From: Clostridia bacterium
GTDB lineage: Bacteria; Bacillota; Clostridia; Oscillospirales; CAG-272
Direction: 5' to 3'
Assembly (NCBI GenBank): GCA_017453255.1
Contig: JAFTKN010000026.1
Location: 1 to 45,749 of the forward strand
DNA length: 45,749 nucleotides
Each line of letters begins with the position of its first letter. Within the stretch, counting starts at the first letter, position 1. Shown in pieces: positions 1 to 7,728 of the stretch. The position numbers and the translations under genes are program-made. The notes below the pieces were generated by a model, which saw only the letters and a program-made list of their open reading frames with translations, was not told the origin of the DNA and ran no database searches.

Positions 1-194
1 AATTTGCTCTTTACTTTAAAATTACTTGTTTCGAGTAGTTTTCTTCAACTTAAAAGAATTCTTAAGAGTTCCGTCTTTTGTACATTAGTTCTCTAAAAAA
101 TCTAATTTCGTTCATTGTTCAATTTTCAAGGATCTTTTCTTCCGCCATCAAACCTTTCGGTTCTGTTACGTCCCTACGCCTTTTTGCGTAGTGC
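1..194 (-). other. Structured untranslated leader, probably of an rRNA operon
   Basis: Downstream of the consensus promoter no reading frame is visible. The transcript could form a hairpin CTACGC/GCGTAG (174-191) and a short AACC-GAAA-GGTT tetraloop hairpin (151-162), followed by a segment containing CCTTGAAAATTGAACA (about 117-132). That segment resembles the boxA-bearing leaders and spacers in front of 16S or 23S rRNA genes in Firmicutes. No rRNA sequence itself is inside the window, so the assignment is an inference from the leader and promoter. Confidence 0.55.
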
Positions 195-200
195 CTTGCT

Positions 201-229
201 ATTATATCACCACTTCTCACCTTTGTCAA
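201..229 (-). promoter_or_regulatory. Consensus sigma-A promoter reading out of the left edge
   Basis: On the minus strand a perfect -35 box TTGACA (224-229) and a perfect -10 box TATAAT (201-206) are separated by exactly 17 bp. Such a full consensus match is typical of rRNA and tRNA operons. Transcription would start near 194 and run towards position 1. No coding region follows before the left edge, so the target gene lies outside the window. Confidence 0.85.
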
Positions 230-383
230 GTACTTTTTTAAACTTTTTTTAAAATTTTTTGATTTTTCTTTTTTATTAGCTAATAAAACAATTAATAAAA
301 TAGGAAGAAATTTTTTATCATAAAATTACCAATTATATTTTTGAATTAAGCTTACATAATAATAACAGAGCGTTTGAGATTTG

Positions 384-437
384 TTATCGAGTTGTCTTGT
401 TGATTAGGCGATTCGACAAGTCGCCTATGCTCGATAA
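384..437 (+). promoter_or_regulatory. Nested palindrome in the leader of the spore protein gene
   Basis: An outer perfect 8-bp stem TTATCGAG (384-391)/CTCGATAA (430-437) encloses an inner perfect 7-bp stem TAGGCGA (405-411)/TCGCCTA (421-427). The inner 9-nt loop contains GACAA (415-419), which is complementary to TTGTC (392-396) in the asymmetric bulge, so a pseudoknot is possible. The element ends about 20 bases before the ribosome binding site GGAG (457-460). It could be an RNA stability or translation element, or a DNA operator. Confidence 0.6.
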
Positions 438-467
438 TATAGATATTAAAAGAATAGGAGCTTTGTT

Positions 468-671
468 ATGTCTAAGAACAACATCTCTGTTCCAGAAGCT
501 AAGGCTGCTCTTGACCAATTCAAGATGCAGGCTGCTAGCGAAGTAGGTGTTACTCTTAATCAAAATGGCTATAACGGTAACCTCACCTCTAAGCAGGCTG
601 GTTCTATCGGTGGTCAAATGGTTAAGAAGATGATCGAATCTTACGAGAATTCTATCAAGAATCAAAGATAA
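468..671 (+). CDS. Alpha/beta-type small acid-soluble spore protein
   Basis: This 67-residue protein is a recognisable alpha/beta SASP, which coats and protects DNA in the dormant spore and is degraded by the GPR protease at germination. The family landmarks are all present: an N-terminal EAKAALDQFK helix, the GPR-site region reading QAASE where the consensus is E-I/F-A-S-E, the GYNGNLTSKQAGSIGGQMV segment with its conserved Gly residues, and a C-terminal KKMIESYE helix. Length is normal for the family. The ATG at 468 follows GGAG with 7 bp spacing. The gene is monocistronic, with a strong terminator at 759-789. A sigma-G promoter is expected, but no convincing match was found upstream. It shows that the organism sporulates. 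Confidence 0.93.
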   Translation: MSKNNISVPEAKAALDQFKMQAASEVGVTLNQNGYNGNLTSKQAGSIGGQMVKKMIESYENSIKNQR

Positions 672-758
672 GCTTACTAATTATTAGTACTATGTTTGAT
701 TTACGGCTTTATATTGAACAATAGGGAGAAATACTTCTAACTTGTCATTAAAGCAAGA

Positions 759-789
759 AAAAGCATTTCCGTTTTTCGGAAATGCTTTT
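759..789. terminator. Bidirectional rho-independent terminator
   Basis: A 13-bp perfect stem, AAAAGCATTTCCG with its complement, and a TTTTT loop are flanked by A and T runs. It sits between the plus-strand spore protein gene and the minus-strand GH39 gene, which ends at 793, and can serve both. Confidence 0.9.
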
Positions 790-792
790 TTC

Positions 793-2115
793 TTATTTTT
801 CAATATAAATGATAGAATTTCTCTTTAAAACTAAGTTTAATTTGTTATCATTGAATGATGCTTTTAGGTATGGTGACATTGAATTAACTTCGTCAACTAT
901 ATATATTTTTGCATTTGACATATCAAAGCCATCTACAGATATTTCAATCAGCTTGGAATCCAAATTATCATTTTCAGCATAGTAGGTTACCATTGCGCCT
1001 ACTTTATCACCATTTCTTGCGCCTACTACATATATATTCTCATCATCTGAGCTATTTACCACCTGTGTGCCTAACTCATAAAGATTTGCAAATATATAGA
1101 ATGGATAATAGCCCTTTAATTCCTCATATGCGTACATATCCCAAAGACCATTAAAGCCTGTTGGACGTGCATCATAATACATAAGCATATCAATATCAGG
1201 ATTATTTTGTCCTGCACTCATACAAGCTGCTGTAAAGGCAGCTCCCTTTATGCCGATAATTTGTTTAATTGAATAAACAAATTCCTTGGTCCAATCTCTT
1301 ACATAGTTCCATTCATTTAAAATGCTTTCTACATTACCATAGCCATATTTTTCAAGCAATCTTTTAATTCTTGAGCCTTTTATTGAAACATCTGATGGCT
1401 CAGTCCAATACCAATGCCATGAGAAGAAATCAAGTGGTACATTTCCTTCCCTACTTATTGCCTGCAAAAAGCGCTCCATAAAGCCCTCATCACCAACAGA
1501 GGCAGGACCACCAATTTTCAAATGCGGAAAGCACTTTTTTAGATGCTTGGAAGCAGTTATATAAAATCTCATATAATCAGATTCATTACCACTCCAGCAT
1601 TTTTTATTTTTTGCTCCGTCTGGATCGATATCTGGCTCGTTCCATATTTCCCAATACTCTATATCATACTTAAAGCCGTTTGCCCAGCCCTCAGTATAGT
1701 GTCTAATAATGTGCTCACATATTTCTGCCCATTTTTGAAAATCCTTTGGCATTATTGTGCCATATTTCTTTATCCCATGCTCAATTTTAGAGCCCAAGCG
1801 ATAAAATGGCTTTGTTCCAACCCTAAAAATTTGAGAAATGTAAAGGTCTGTGCAAGGAAAATCATAGCTATTGGGATCATTTACATCAGCATCAAAATTT
1901 GGAAATATTGCATGAACATCAACTGTATGCTCTCCACCATAGCCTGCAAAGAACGAGGCATCGTGTGTTCTTGCATATGGTATTCTTGCAGATCTATATG
2001 ATTCCTCATTACCTCTTGTTTGATCCTTGCCTGCAATAACTGGGCCATTATTAACAGCGTGCATTGGCTTGATTTTTCCTGTAGCCATTGAATAATCAAT
2101 TCTTACGTTGCTCAT
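793..2115 (-). CDS. GH39-family glycoside hydrolase (beta-xylosidase-like)
   Basis: The 440-residue protein has the (beta/alpha)8 clan-A retaining glycosidase pattern of GH39. The likely acid/base is Glu160 in YWEIWNEPD, and the likely nucleophile is Glu268 in ILNEWNY. Other landmarks are RIPYARTHD near residue 45, the SWHWYW segment near 232 and a C-terminal beta-sandwich tail. GH39 members include beta-xylosidases and alpha-L-iduronidases, so the exact substrate cannot be read from sequence. There is no signal peptide, so it probably acts on imported oligosaccharides. The start lies one base after the stop of the GH2 gene, so the two are translationally linked; its own ribosome site (AAAGGG) is weak. 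Confidence 0.85.
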   Translation of the reverse strand: MSNVRIDYSMATGKIKPMHAVNNGPVIAGKDQTRGNEESYRSARIPYARTHDASFFAGYGGEHTVDVHAIFPNFDADVNDPNSYDFPCTDLYISQIFRVGTKPFYRLGSKIEHGIKKYGTIMPKDFQKWAEICEHIIRHYTEGWANGFKYDIEYWEIWNEPDIDPDGAKNKKCWSGNESDYMRFYITASKHLKKCFPHLKIGGPASVGDEGFMERFLQAISREGNVPLDFFSWHWYWTEPSDVSIKGSRIKRLLEKYGYGNVESILNEWNYVRDWTKEFVYSIKQIIGIKGAAFTAACMSAGQNNPDIDMLMYYDARPTGFNGLWDMYAYEELKGYYPFYIFANLYELGTQVVNSSDDENIYVVGARNGDKVGAMVTYYAENDNLDSKLIEISVDGFDMSNAKIYIVDEVNSMSPYLKASFNDNKLNLVLKRNSIIYIEK

Positions 2116-2116
2116 A

Positions 2117-3835
2117 TTATTCGCCCTTTTTAGCTTGTGTAATTGCTTTAATTCTCTTCATATCAAATTTCGGTTGTCTTTCATAGGTATAAAGACCATT
2201 AACCTCTTGCTCTACGTCATAAAGCTGAGTATAGCAGAAGCCACAAACATATGGTGAATTTATTAGAGCCTTTGTAAGATACTCGTATCTTTCAATAAAC
2301 TCCTCCTCGGTTTTTGGTCCATCACCATATCCCCAGCCACCAACGCCGTCTGTATCCCATCTAATTCCACCATACTCGCTTAGATATAGTGCCATATCCT
2401 TATAGTCGGCAGATTTTTGATATTTTGCTACCCATTCGTGAGATTTGTCATAATTCTCGGCAAATTCTTCATAATTAGGAGCATAATAAATCTTTTCAAA
2501 CTCTTCCTTACCCTGCAAATAATCGTGAAGGTCATAAATATCTGATACTACCTGATAGTTACCGCTTGTTCCTACACAAGGACGAGTTGTATCTATCGCT
2601 TTGGTTGTGTAATAAAGAGCTCTTATAAAATCATCGTTTTGGTGTCTGTATTCATAATCCCATGTTTCGTTAAGCGGACACCAGCCAATGATTGATGGAT
2701 GATTAAAATCTCTCTTAAGCTCTCTTTGCCATTCAAGAAGAAATGGCGCTAAGTGGTTCATATTAGAGCAATCAATGCCCCAGTTTCCTGTTTCACCAAA
2801 TACAAGATAACCCATTTTATCACAATGGTATAAAAATCTTGGTTCAAATACCTTTTGGTGAAGTCTTGCACCATTGAAGCCTGCATCAAGGGACAAATAA
2901 ATATCCCTTACAAGCTCTTCTTCTGTTTCGGCTGTATAGATGCCCTTTTTATAGAAGCCCTGATCAAGAACTGTACGCAAAAATACTGGCTTACCATTAA
3001 GGAGATAATGCTTATTATCAAAGGCAGTGCTTCTTACACCAAAGTAACTCTTAACCTTATCTGAGCCATAGGTCATTACAAGGTCATAAAGCCTTCCCTT
3101 ACCTACCTCCCACAAATGAAGCTCGCTAAGATTTAATGTAACACGACTTATGCCTGCGTTAAGCTTAGCATTTACCTTACCGACACTTTTTCCCTTGTAG
3201 CTTGCTTCAGCAGTAAATTCCGCCTTTCCTACTGTTTCTACCTCAATTTGAACATTTTTATCCTCGATTGATGTGTAATACTTCACACTTTTTATATAGC
3301 TTTTTTCAACATACTCAAGCCATACGGTTTGCCAAATACCTGTTGTTCTTGTATAATCACAGCCCATTGAATAATAATTCTTTGACTGCTTTCCTGATGC
3401 TTTTCCACTTGGATGTGTATCTATTGCACATACTGTAATAATGTTTTCTTTACCTTTATTTACAAAAGGAGTAATATCAATGTCAAAGCCTATATATCCA
3501 CCTACATTATGATATGCCTCTTTACCATTAATATAAATGTAGCTTTCATAATCTACTGCTCCAAAATGCAAAATAACATTTTTGTTATTCTTTTCAATTT
3601 TAACCTTTTTTAGATACCAAACACAGTTTAAAAAATCTACCTTTCCTATGCCTGACAAAACACTTTCAGGGCAGAATGGAACTATTATTTTGGAGTCAAG
3701 AGAGGTTCTTTCATAAAACCTTCTATCTCTTCCACTTACTCCGTAGTCAAATTCAAATTCCCACTCTCCGTTAAGATTAACCCAGTTTTCTCTTTCAAAT
3801 TGGGGATTGGGATGCTCTGGTCTTGGAATATTCAT
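2117..3835 (-). CDS. GH2-family glycoside hydrolase
   Basis: This 572-residue cytoplasmic protein shows the GH2 layout: an N-terminal jelly-roll sugar-binding domain (about 10-180, with WVNLNGEWEFEFD and the YIYINGKEAYHN strand), an immunoglobulin-like middle domain (180-270) and a catalytic barrel (from about 275, LLNGKPVFLR). The acid/base is Glu390 in CPLNETWDY and the probable nucleophile is Glu487 in YLSEYGG. The protein is short compared with LacZ and closer in size to beta-glucuronidase-type or Bacteroidetes-style GH2 enzymes. Substrate is not certain (beta-galactoside, glucuronide or similar). It begins 12 bp after pcrA with a good AAGGAG site, and GH39 follows directly. Confidence 0.87.
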   Translation of the reverse strand: MNIPRPEHPNPQFERENWVNLNGEWEFEFDYGVSGRDRRFYERTSLDSKIIVPFCPESVLSGIGKVDFLNCVWYLKKVKIEKNNKNVILHFGAVDYESYIYINGKEAYHNVGGYIGFDIDITPFVNKGKENIITVCAIDTHPSGKASGKQSKNYYSMGCDYTRTTGIWQTVWLEYVEKSYIKSVKYYTSIEDKNVQIEVETVGKAEFTAEASYKGKSVGKVNAKLNAGISRVTLNLSELHLWEVGKGRLYDLVMTYGSDKVKSYFGVRSTAFDNKHYLLNGKPVFLRTVLDQGFYKKGIYTAETEEELVRDIYLSLDAGFNGARLHQKVFEPRFLYHCDKMGYLVFGETGNWGIDCSNMNHLAPFLLEWQRELKRDFNHPSIIGWCPLNETWDYEYRHQNDDFIRALYYTTKAIDTTRPCVGTSGNYQVVSDIYDLHDYLQGKEEFEKIYYAPNYEEFAENYDKSHEWVAKYQKSADYKDMALYLSEYGGIRWDTDGVGGWGYGDGPKTEEEFIERYEYLTKALINSPYVCGFCYTQLYDVEQEVNGLYTYERQPKFDMKRIKAITQAKKGE

Positions 3836-3847
3836 TTCTTTATCTCC

Positions 3848-6220
3848 TTATATTTTTTTCATTAGCTTTGCAACATAGGTTGCCATTAATTTTTTAGTAC
3901 CGACCAAATCAAATGCAATTTCATACATAAAGTCATTACTCATTGGTATTACGTTTAACACCGTACCCTCTCCAAAGGTGAAATGATTTACTCTATCACC
4001 AATAGAAAAAACTGTAATTGGCTTTTTCTCGACCTTTCGCTCGGCTTTTTTATAATTGAAGCTTGGTATATCAGCCTTTTTCTTGTTTTCAATGAATGAG
4101 CCTGCAAATGCTGGTCTTTCTCTTTGAATATCCAAATAGCTTTCATCTATTTCTCTAACAAAACGAGAAAGCGGATTTCTTTGAGTCATGTTATAGAGCA
4201 ATCTTTCCTTAGCATGTGTGATTATCAATATTTGCTTTGCTCTCGTTATCGCAACATATGCTAAGCGTCTTTCCTCTTCTATTTCTGAGGGCAAGCCGAG
4301 TGACTGTTGTCCTGGGAAAATTCCCTCCTCCATACCTGGTAAAAATACTACAGGAAATTCAAGTCCCTTAGCGCTATGTATGGTCATAAGGGTTACTGCA
4401 TCAGCATCCTTATCGTAATTATCTATGTCTGCCATTAGAGCAACCTCCTCCAAAAATCCAGAAAGAGATGGCTCGTCTGTATTATCCTCATATTCTCTTA
4501 CAGCTGAATATAATTGTTCAAGGTTCTCAAGCCTTTCCTTTTCAGGAGCTCCTTTGGATATTATTTCCTGCTCATAGCCTGACCTTTTTGCTACCTCTCT
4601 TACAAAGGCAGTAAGAGGCATAATATCCATTTCCTCCTTCAAGGAATTTATTATGCTTGCAAAGGAGCGCATACCATTTGCTGCTATTTTGGGAATAGCT
4701 GTATAGCTATGGGCGTTTTCGATTATTTCCATTGGTGGTAAATTAAGCTCCTCAGCTATTAGCTCCATAGCATTAATCGAAGCATCACCAATCTTACGTG
4801 CAGGAACATTGATAATTCTCTTTAGCCTCACCATATCACTTGGATTATTAAGAACTGACAAATATGCAAGTATATCCTTAATTTCCTTACGGTCATAGAA
4901 CTTCTTTGTTCCAAGCATTCTATAAGGAATACCACTTTTAACAAACATAGTTTCAAGGTTCATTGATTGTGCATTCATTCTATATAGAATAGCAAAATCA
5001 TTATATTTCAAGCCCTTTTCCTTGCGCAATGCGACTATTTTATCAATAATATAGCGTGACTCATCGTTTTGGGTGTAATTTTCCTTAACGATGATTTTGT
5101 CACCCTCCTCATTTTCACACCAAAGACTCTTCATATGCTTGTGGCTATTATTTTTAATTACACAGTTAGCTGCATTAAGAATATTAGAGGTTGAACGGTA
5201 ATTTTGCTCTAATTTAACAACTCTTGCGTCATCATATTTTCTATCAAAATTCAAAATATTTTCTATTGTTGCGCCACGGAATTTATAAATACTCTGGTCA
5301 TCGTCACCAACAACCATTACATTTCTATAAAAATCACCAAGCAAGGATACCAACACAAATTGAGCCTTGTTTGTATCCTGATACTCATCAACTAAAACGT
5401 ACTTGAATTTGTTTTGATAGTAGGCTAAAATGTCCTCATTTTCTTTAAGAATCTTAACGGTTTGCATTATAATATCGTCAAAATCAAGAAGGTTGGAATC
5501 CATTAGCTTTTTTTGATAGCGAGCATAAATTTTTGCTATATTTCTATACTTTTCGTCGCCTTGTGCATCAAAGGTATATTCGCTAACGTCAATTAAGCTA
5601 TCCTTTGCTCTGCCAATTTCGTTCATAACCATTTTCAAGGGTAGATATTTATCCTCAATACCTAAATCCTTCATACAGCCTGCGATTATCTTTTTAGAGT
5701 CATCTGTATCACAAATACCAAAGCCTGCACGGTAGCCAACGAGCTGTGCATGTCGCCTTAATATTCTCATACAGCAATTATGAAAGGTGCCTGCCCAAAT
5801 TTCCTCTGCGCTTTCCTCTCCTACTACTTTTATAAGACGCTCCTTAATTTCGTTAGCTGCCTTATTAGTAAAGGTTATTGCTAACACACCGCTTGCATAA
5901 CAGGGATTTTCAGCAAATAGCTCCAAATACTTTTCTATTGCCTCAAGTGGTAGCTTAACCGCCTCCTCTAAATCCTGAACCGAATCCTCAGTTACAAAAT
6001 CAGGAATTTTAGTTGAATAGTACGCATTACCATATTTGATGATATGAGAAATTCGATTTACTAAAACTGTGGTTTTTCCACTTCCTGCACCTGCTAAAAT
6101 AAGAACAGGTCCATTTACTGTATAAATTGCCTCTCTTTGCTTTTCGTTAAGAAACGAATAATACTTATCAAAAAGCGCTTTTTTAGCAGTTAAAAATCTA
6201 TTTTTATATTCTTCTTCCAT
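3848..6220 (-). CDS. pcrA: ATP-dependent DNA helicase PcrA/UvrD
   Basis: A superfamily 1A 3'-5' helicase of 790 residues that works in nucleotide excision repair, replication restart and removal of recombination proteins. Visible motifs in order are Walker A GAGSGKT (44-50), the Ia motif ITFTNKAA, the Walker B motif DEYQDTNKAQF, GDDDQSIYKFRGA, and the motif V/VI segments TIHSAKGLEFPVVF and EERRLAYVAITRAK. The C-terminal tail FSIGDRVNHFTFGEGTV is the Tudor-like RNA polymerase-binding module of PcrA. About 50 acidic residues (roughly 60-115) are inserted between motifs I and Ia. A promoter lies at 6252-6280. GH2 and GH39 follow with no terminator until 789, suggesting one transcript. The ribosome site is weak (GGAAG). 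Confidence 0.96.
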   Translation of the reverse strand: MEEEYKNRFLTAKKALFDKYYSFLNEKQREAIYTVNGPVLILAGAGSGKTTVLVNRISHIIKYGNAYYSTKIPDFVTEDSVQDLEEAVKLPLEAIEKYLELFAENPCYASGVLAITFTNKAANEIKERLIKVVGEESAEEIWAGTFHNCCMRILRRHAQLVGYRAGFGICDTDDSKKIIAGCMKDLGIEDKYLPLKMVMNEIGRAKDSLIDVSEYTFDAQGDEKYRNIAKIYARYQKKLMDSNLLDFDDIIMQTVKILKENEDILAYYQNKFKYVLVDEYQDTNKAQFVLVSLLGDFYRNVMVVGDDDQSIYKFRGATIENILNFDRKYDDARVVKLEQNYRSTSNILNAANCVIKNNSHKHMKSLWCENEEGDKIIVKENYTQNDESRYIIDKIVALRKEKGLKYNDFAILYRMNAQSMNLETMFVKSGIPYRMLGTKKFYDRKEIKDILAYLSVLNNPSDMVRLKRIINVPARKIGDASINAMELIAEELNLPPMEIIENAHSYTAIPKIAANGMRSFASIINSLKEEMDIMPLTAFVREVAKRSGYEQEIISKGAPEKERLENLEQLYSAVREYEDNTDEPSLSGFLEEVALMADIDNYDKDADAVTLMTIHSAKGLEFPVVFLPGMEEGIFPGQQSLGLPSEIEEERRLAYVAITRAKQILIITHAKERLLYNMTQRNPLSRFVREIDESYLDIQRERPAFAGSFIENKKKADIPSFNYKKAERKVEKKPITVFSIGDRVNHFTFGEGTVLNVIPMSNDFMYEIAFDLVGTKKLMATYVAKLMKKI

Positions 6221-6251
6221 TTATTTACTTCCATTTCATAATATCATTTTA

Positions 6252-6280
6252 AGTATAACATATTACATTAAAAATGTAAA
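6252..6280 (-). promoter_or_regulatory. Sigma-A promoter of pcrA
   Basis: The -35 box TTTACA (6275-6280) and the -10 box TATACT (6252-6257) are spaced by 17 bp, 32 bp upstream of the pcrA start. Confidence 0.7.
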
Positions 6281-6329
6281 TAGTGATAAACAAAGGTTTT
6301 TAACATAATTTTACCATTTTTTAACATAA

Positions 6330-6357
6330 AAAAGCGACAAGCAAATACTTGTCGCTT
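6330..6357 (-). terminator. Terminator behind tRNA-Leu
   Basis: On the minus strand the stem AAAGCGACAAG and its complement close over a short loop, followed by a run of T residues. It directly abuts the CCA end of the tRNA. Confidence 0.88.
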
Positions 6358-6444
6358 TGGTGCCGGTGATCGGGGTCGAACCGATACGGTATCGCTACCA
6401 CCGGATTTTGAGTCCGGCACGTCTGCCAATTCCATCACACCGGC
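6358..6444 (-). tRNA. tRNA-Leu (anticodon CAA)
   Basis: The 87-nt gene folds as a class II tRNA. The acceptor stem GCCGGTG pairs with CACCGGC, followed by discriminator A and an encoded CCA (6358-6360). The anticodon stem CCGGA/TCCGG carries the loop CTCAAAA, giving anticodon CAA, which reads UUG leucine codons. The long variable arm TGGTAGCGATACCG and the T-loop GGTTCGACCCC are typical of tRNA-Leu. It is solitary, with its own promoter at 6458-6486 and its own terminator. Confidence 0.96.
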
Positions 6445-6457
6445 TAAGTGCTAAATC

Positions 6458-6486
6458 ATTTTAGCATAGTTTTTTTGACTTTGCAA
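6458..6486 (-). promoter_or_regulatory. Promoter of tRNA-Leu
   Basis: The -35 box TTGCAA (6481-6486) and the -10 box TAAAAT (6458-6463) are spaced by 17 bp. The -10 box ends 14 bp before the mature tRNA 5' end. Confidence 0.7.
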
Positions 6487-6508
6487 TACCTTTTTTAAAA
6501 TTTTCAAA

Positions 6509-6730
6509 TTATTTTTCTACATTCTTCGTGGATATTAAATTTATCTTTTTTCCACATACGCCACTTGCTACTACCTCGCCAAGCTTTACAGGTGGAACAA
6601 GCTCCATTTCAGCTACTTCCTTCATTATCTCCATTGCTGTTTCGTATGCGACTGGCTTATCTGTTTTGACAGGTAAAAGCTTTGATGCTTCGCTATTAAT
6701 TCTTACGGTGGTGGTTAAAATGCTTTTCAT
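6509..6730 (-). CDS. DUF1667 protein lacking the N-terminal cysteine part
   Basis: The 73-residue protein matches the C-terminal half of DUF1667 proteins (the TTTVRINSE start, then VAYETAMEIMKEV and GEVVASGVCG). DUF1667 genes typically follow a GlpA-like dehydrogenase and an FAD oxidoreductase, as here, and are thought to be small partners of that redox complex. Full-length members are about 120 residues and begin with a Cys-rich stretch that could bind metal; here translation begins at MKSILTTTV and only one Cys remains. The ATG overlaps the upstream stop (ATGA), and the upstream bases are taken by the oxidoreductase frame, so the missing part is not hidden by a frameshift. Confidence 0.8.
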   Translation of the reverse strand: MKSILTTTVRINSEASKLLPVKTDKPVAYETAMEIMKEVAEMELVPPVKLGEVVASGVCGKKINLISTKNVEK

Positions 6731-7728
6731 CTTTCCTCCTCCCTAATCCTGTCACGCTTATTTAGAAACCAAAGATAATCGCTAACGCCCTTTCCTGCAC
6801 GCTTACCATCTGCCATTACATCCTCAACGTCATCGTGTATTATTCGTGCGTTTCCACAGGCAAATATACCATCAACATTTGTTTCAAGTCTTTTGTCTGT
6901 TTTTGGCCCGTGAGTTAGCTTTTTAATCTCTATGCCTACTTCCTGCATAAGCTCTATTTCAGGTAAAAATCCACAGGAATATACTAAGGAATCACATTCA
7001 ATTTTCTGCTTAGTTCCCTTTATCAGCTTTCCGTCCTTATCAAGGTCGGCAATTTCTATTGCCTCTACCCTCTCCTTGCCGAAAATTCTCGTTACTGTTG
7101 TACGTAATTTTAAGGGTGTTCCAAAATAATCAAGACATTCGCTAATATCGGTTTTGTGAGCCTGTGGCTTTGCTCTTGTATCACATACAAATAATACCTG
7201 TCCTCCCTCTAAGGATAAGCGACGAGCTATTATAAGAGCTATATCAGTTGAGCCTATAATTACAGTTTTTTTACCTGGGAGATAACCCTCAATATTAACA
7301 AAGCGCTGAACAGTACCCGCTGATGCAATTCCAGCAGGACGTGTTCCTCCTATTGAGAGTCCACCCCTTGACCTTTCACGACAGCCTGTTGCTAAAACAA
7401 TAGCATCGGCTTGAATTTTAGTGTAGCCTAAGGTTGGAGATACTGCTGTAATTATTTTTTCTTTTGTTATTGATATTACTGTAGTGCCAACTAAGTACGG
7501 AATATTATTCTTTTTTACAAGAGCTGATAGCTCTGAAGCCATTTCGGTTCCTGTTAATTCGTTTTTTCCAAAGCCCTGATGAATACAGAGATTAAGAGTT
7601 CCACCGAGCTCATCTTCCCTTTCAATTATCAATATATCCTCTGCCTTAATTCCTGATTTATAAACATTCAAGGCACATACTATACCTGACGGACCAGAGC
7701 CTATTATTACAAGCTTCTTTTTCATCAT
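6727..7728 (-). CDS. FAD/NAD(P)-dependent oxidoreductase of a GlpA-type operon
   Basis: The 333-residue flavoprotein has an N-terminal FAD-binding GSGPSG motif (about 10-15), the ATGCRERSRGG segment typical of this subfamily, a second dinucleotide-binding region (KKTVIIGSTDIALIIARRL) and the closing FAD motif GIFACGNARIIHDDVEDV. It belongs to the pyridine nucleotide-disulfide oxidoreductase fold but lacks a redox-active CxxC pair near the first motif. In related Firmicutes and Thermotogae the gene lies between a glycerol-3-phosphate dehydrogenase-like gene and DUF1667, as here, suggesting that it passes electrons from the dehydrogenase to NAD(P) or another acceptor. It overlaps both neighbours by 4 bp. 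Confidence 0.87.
   Translation of the reverse strand: MMKKKLVIIGSGPSGIVCALNVYKSGIKAEDILIIEREDELGGTLNLCIHQGFGKNELTGTEMASELSALVKKNNIPYLVGTTVISITKEKIITAVSPTLGYTKIQADAIVLATGCRERSRGGLSIGGTRPAGIASAGTVQRFVNIEGYLPGKKTVIIGSTDIALIIARRLSLEGGQVLFVCDTRAKPQAHKTDISECLDYFGTPLKLRTTVTRIFGKERVEAIEIADLDKDGKLIKGTKQKIECDSLVYSCGFLPEIELMQEVGIEIKKLTHGPKTDKRLETNVDGIFACGNARIIHDDVEDVMADGKRAGKGVSDYLWFLNKRDRIREEER

Noticed and set aside
342..361. Sigma-G promoter for the spore protein gene (TGAATTA and CATAATA)
   Set aside because: The two boxes are only 6 bp apart, far from the required 17-18 bp.
384..665. A 93-codon open frame antisense to the spore protein gene
   Set aside because: It lies entirely opposite a clear SASP gene, has no good ribosome site and its start is in the tail of the real gene.
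6509..6730. Frameshifted full-length DUF1667 gene
   Set aside because: The upstream bases are coded by the intact oxidoreductase gene in another frame, and no cysteine-rich peptide is found there.
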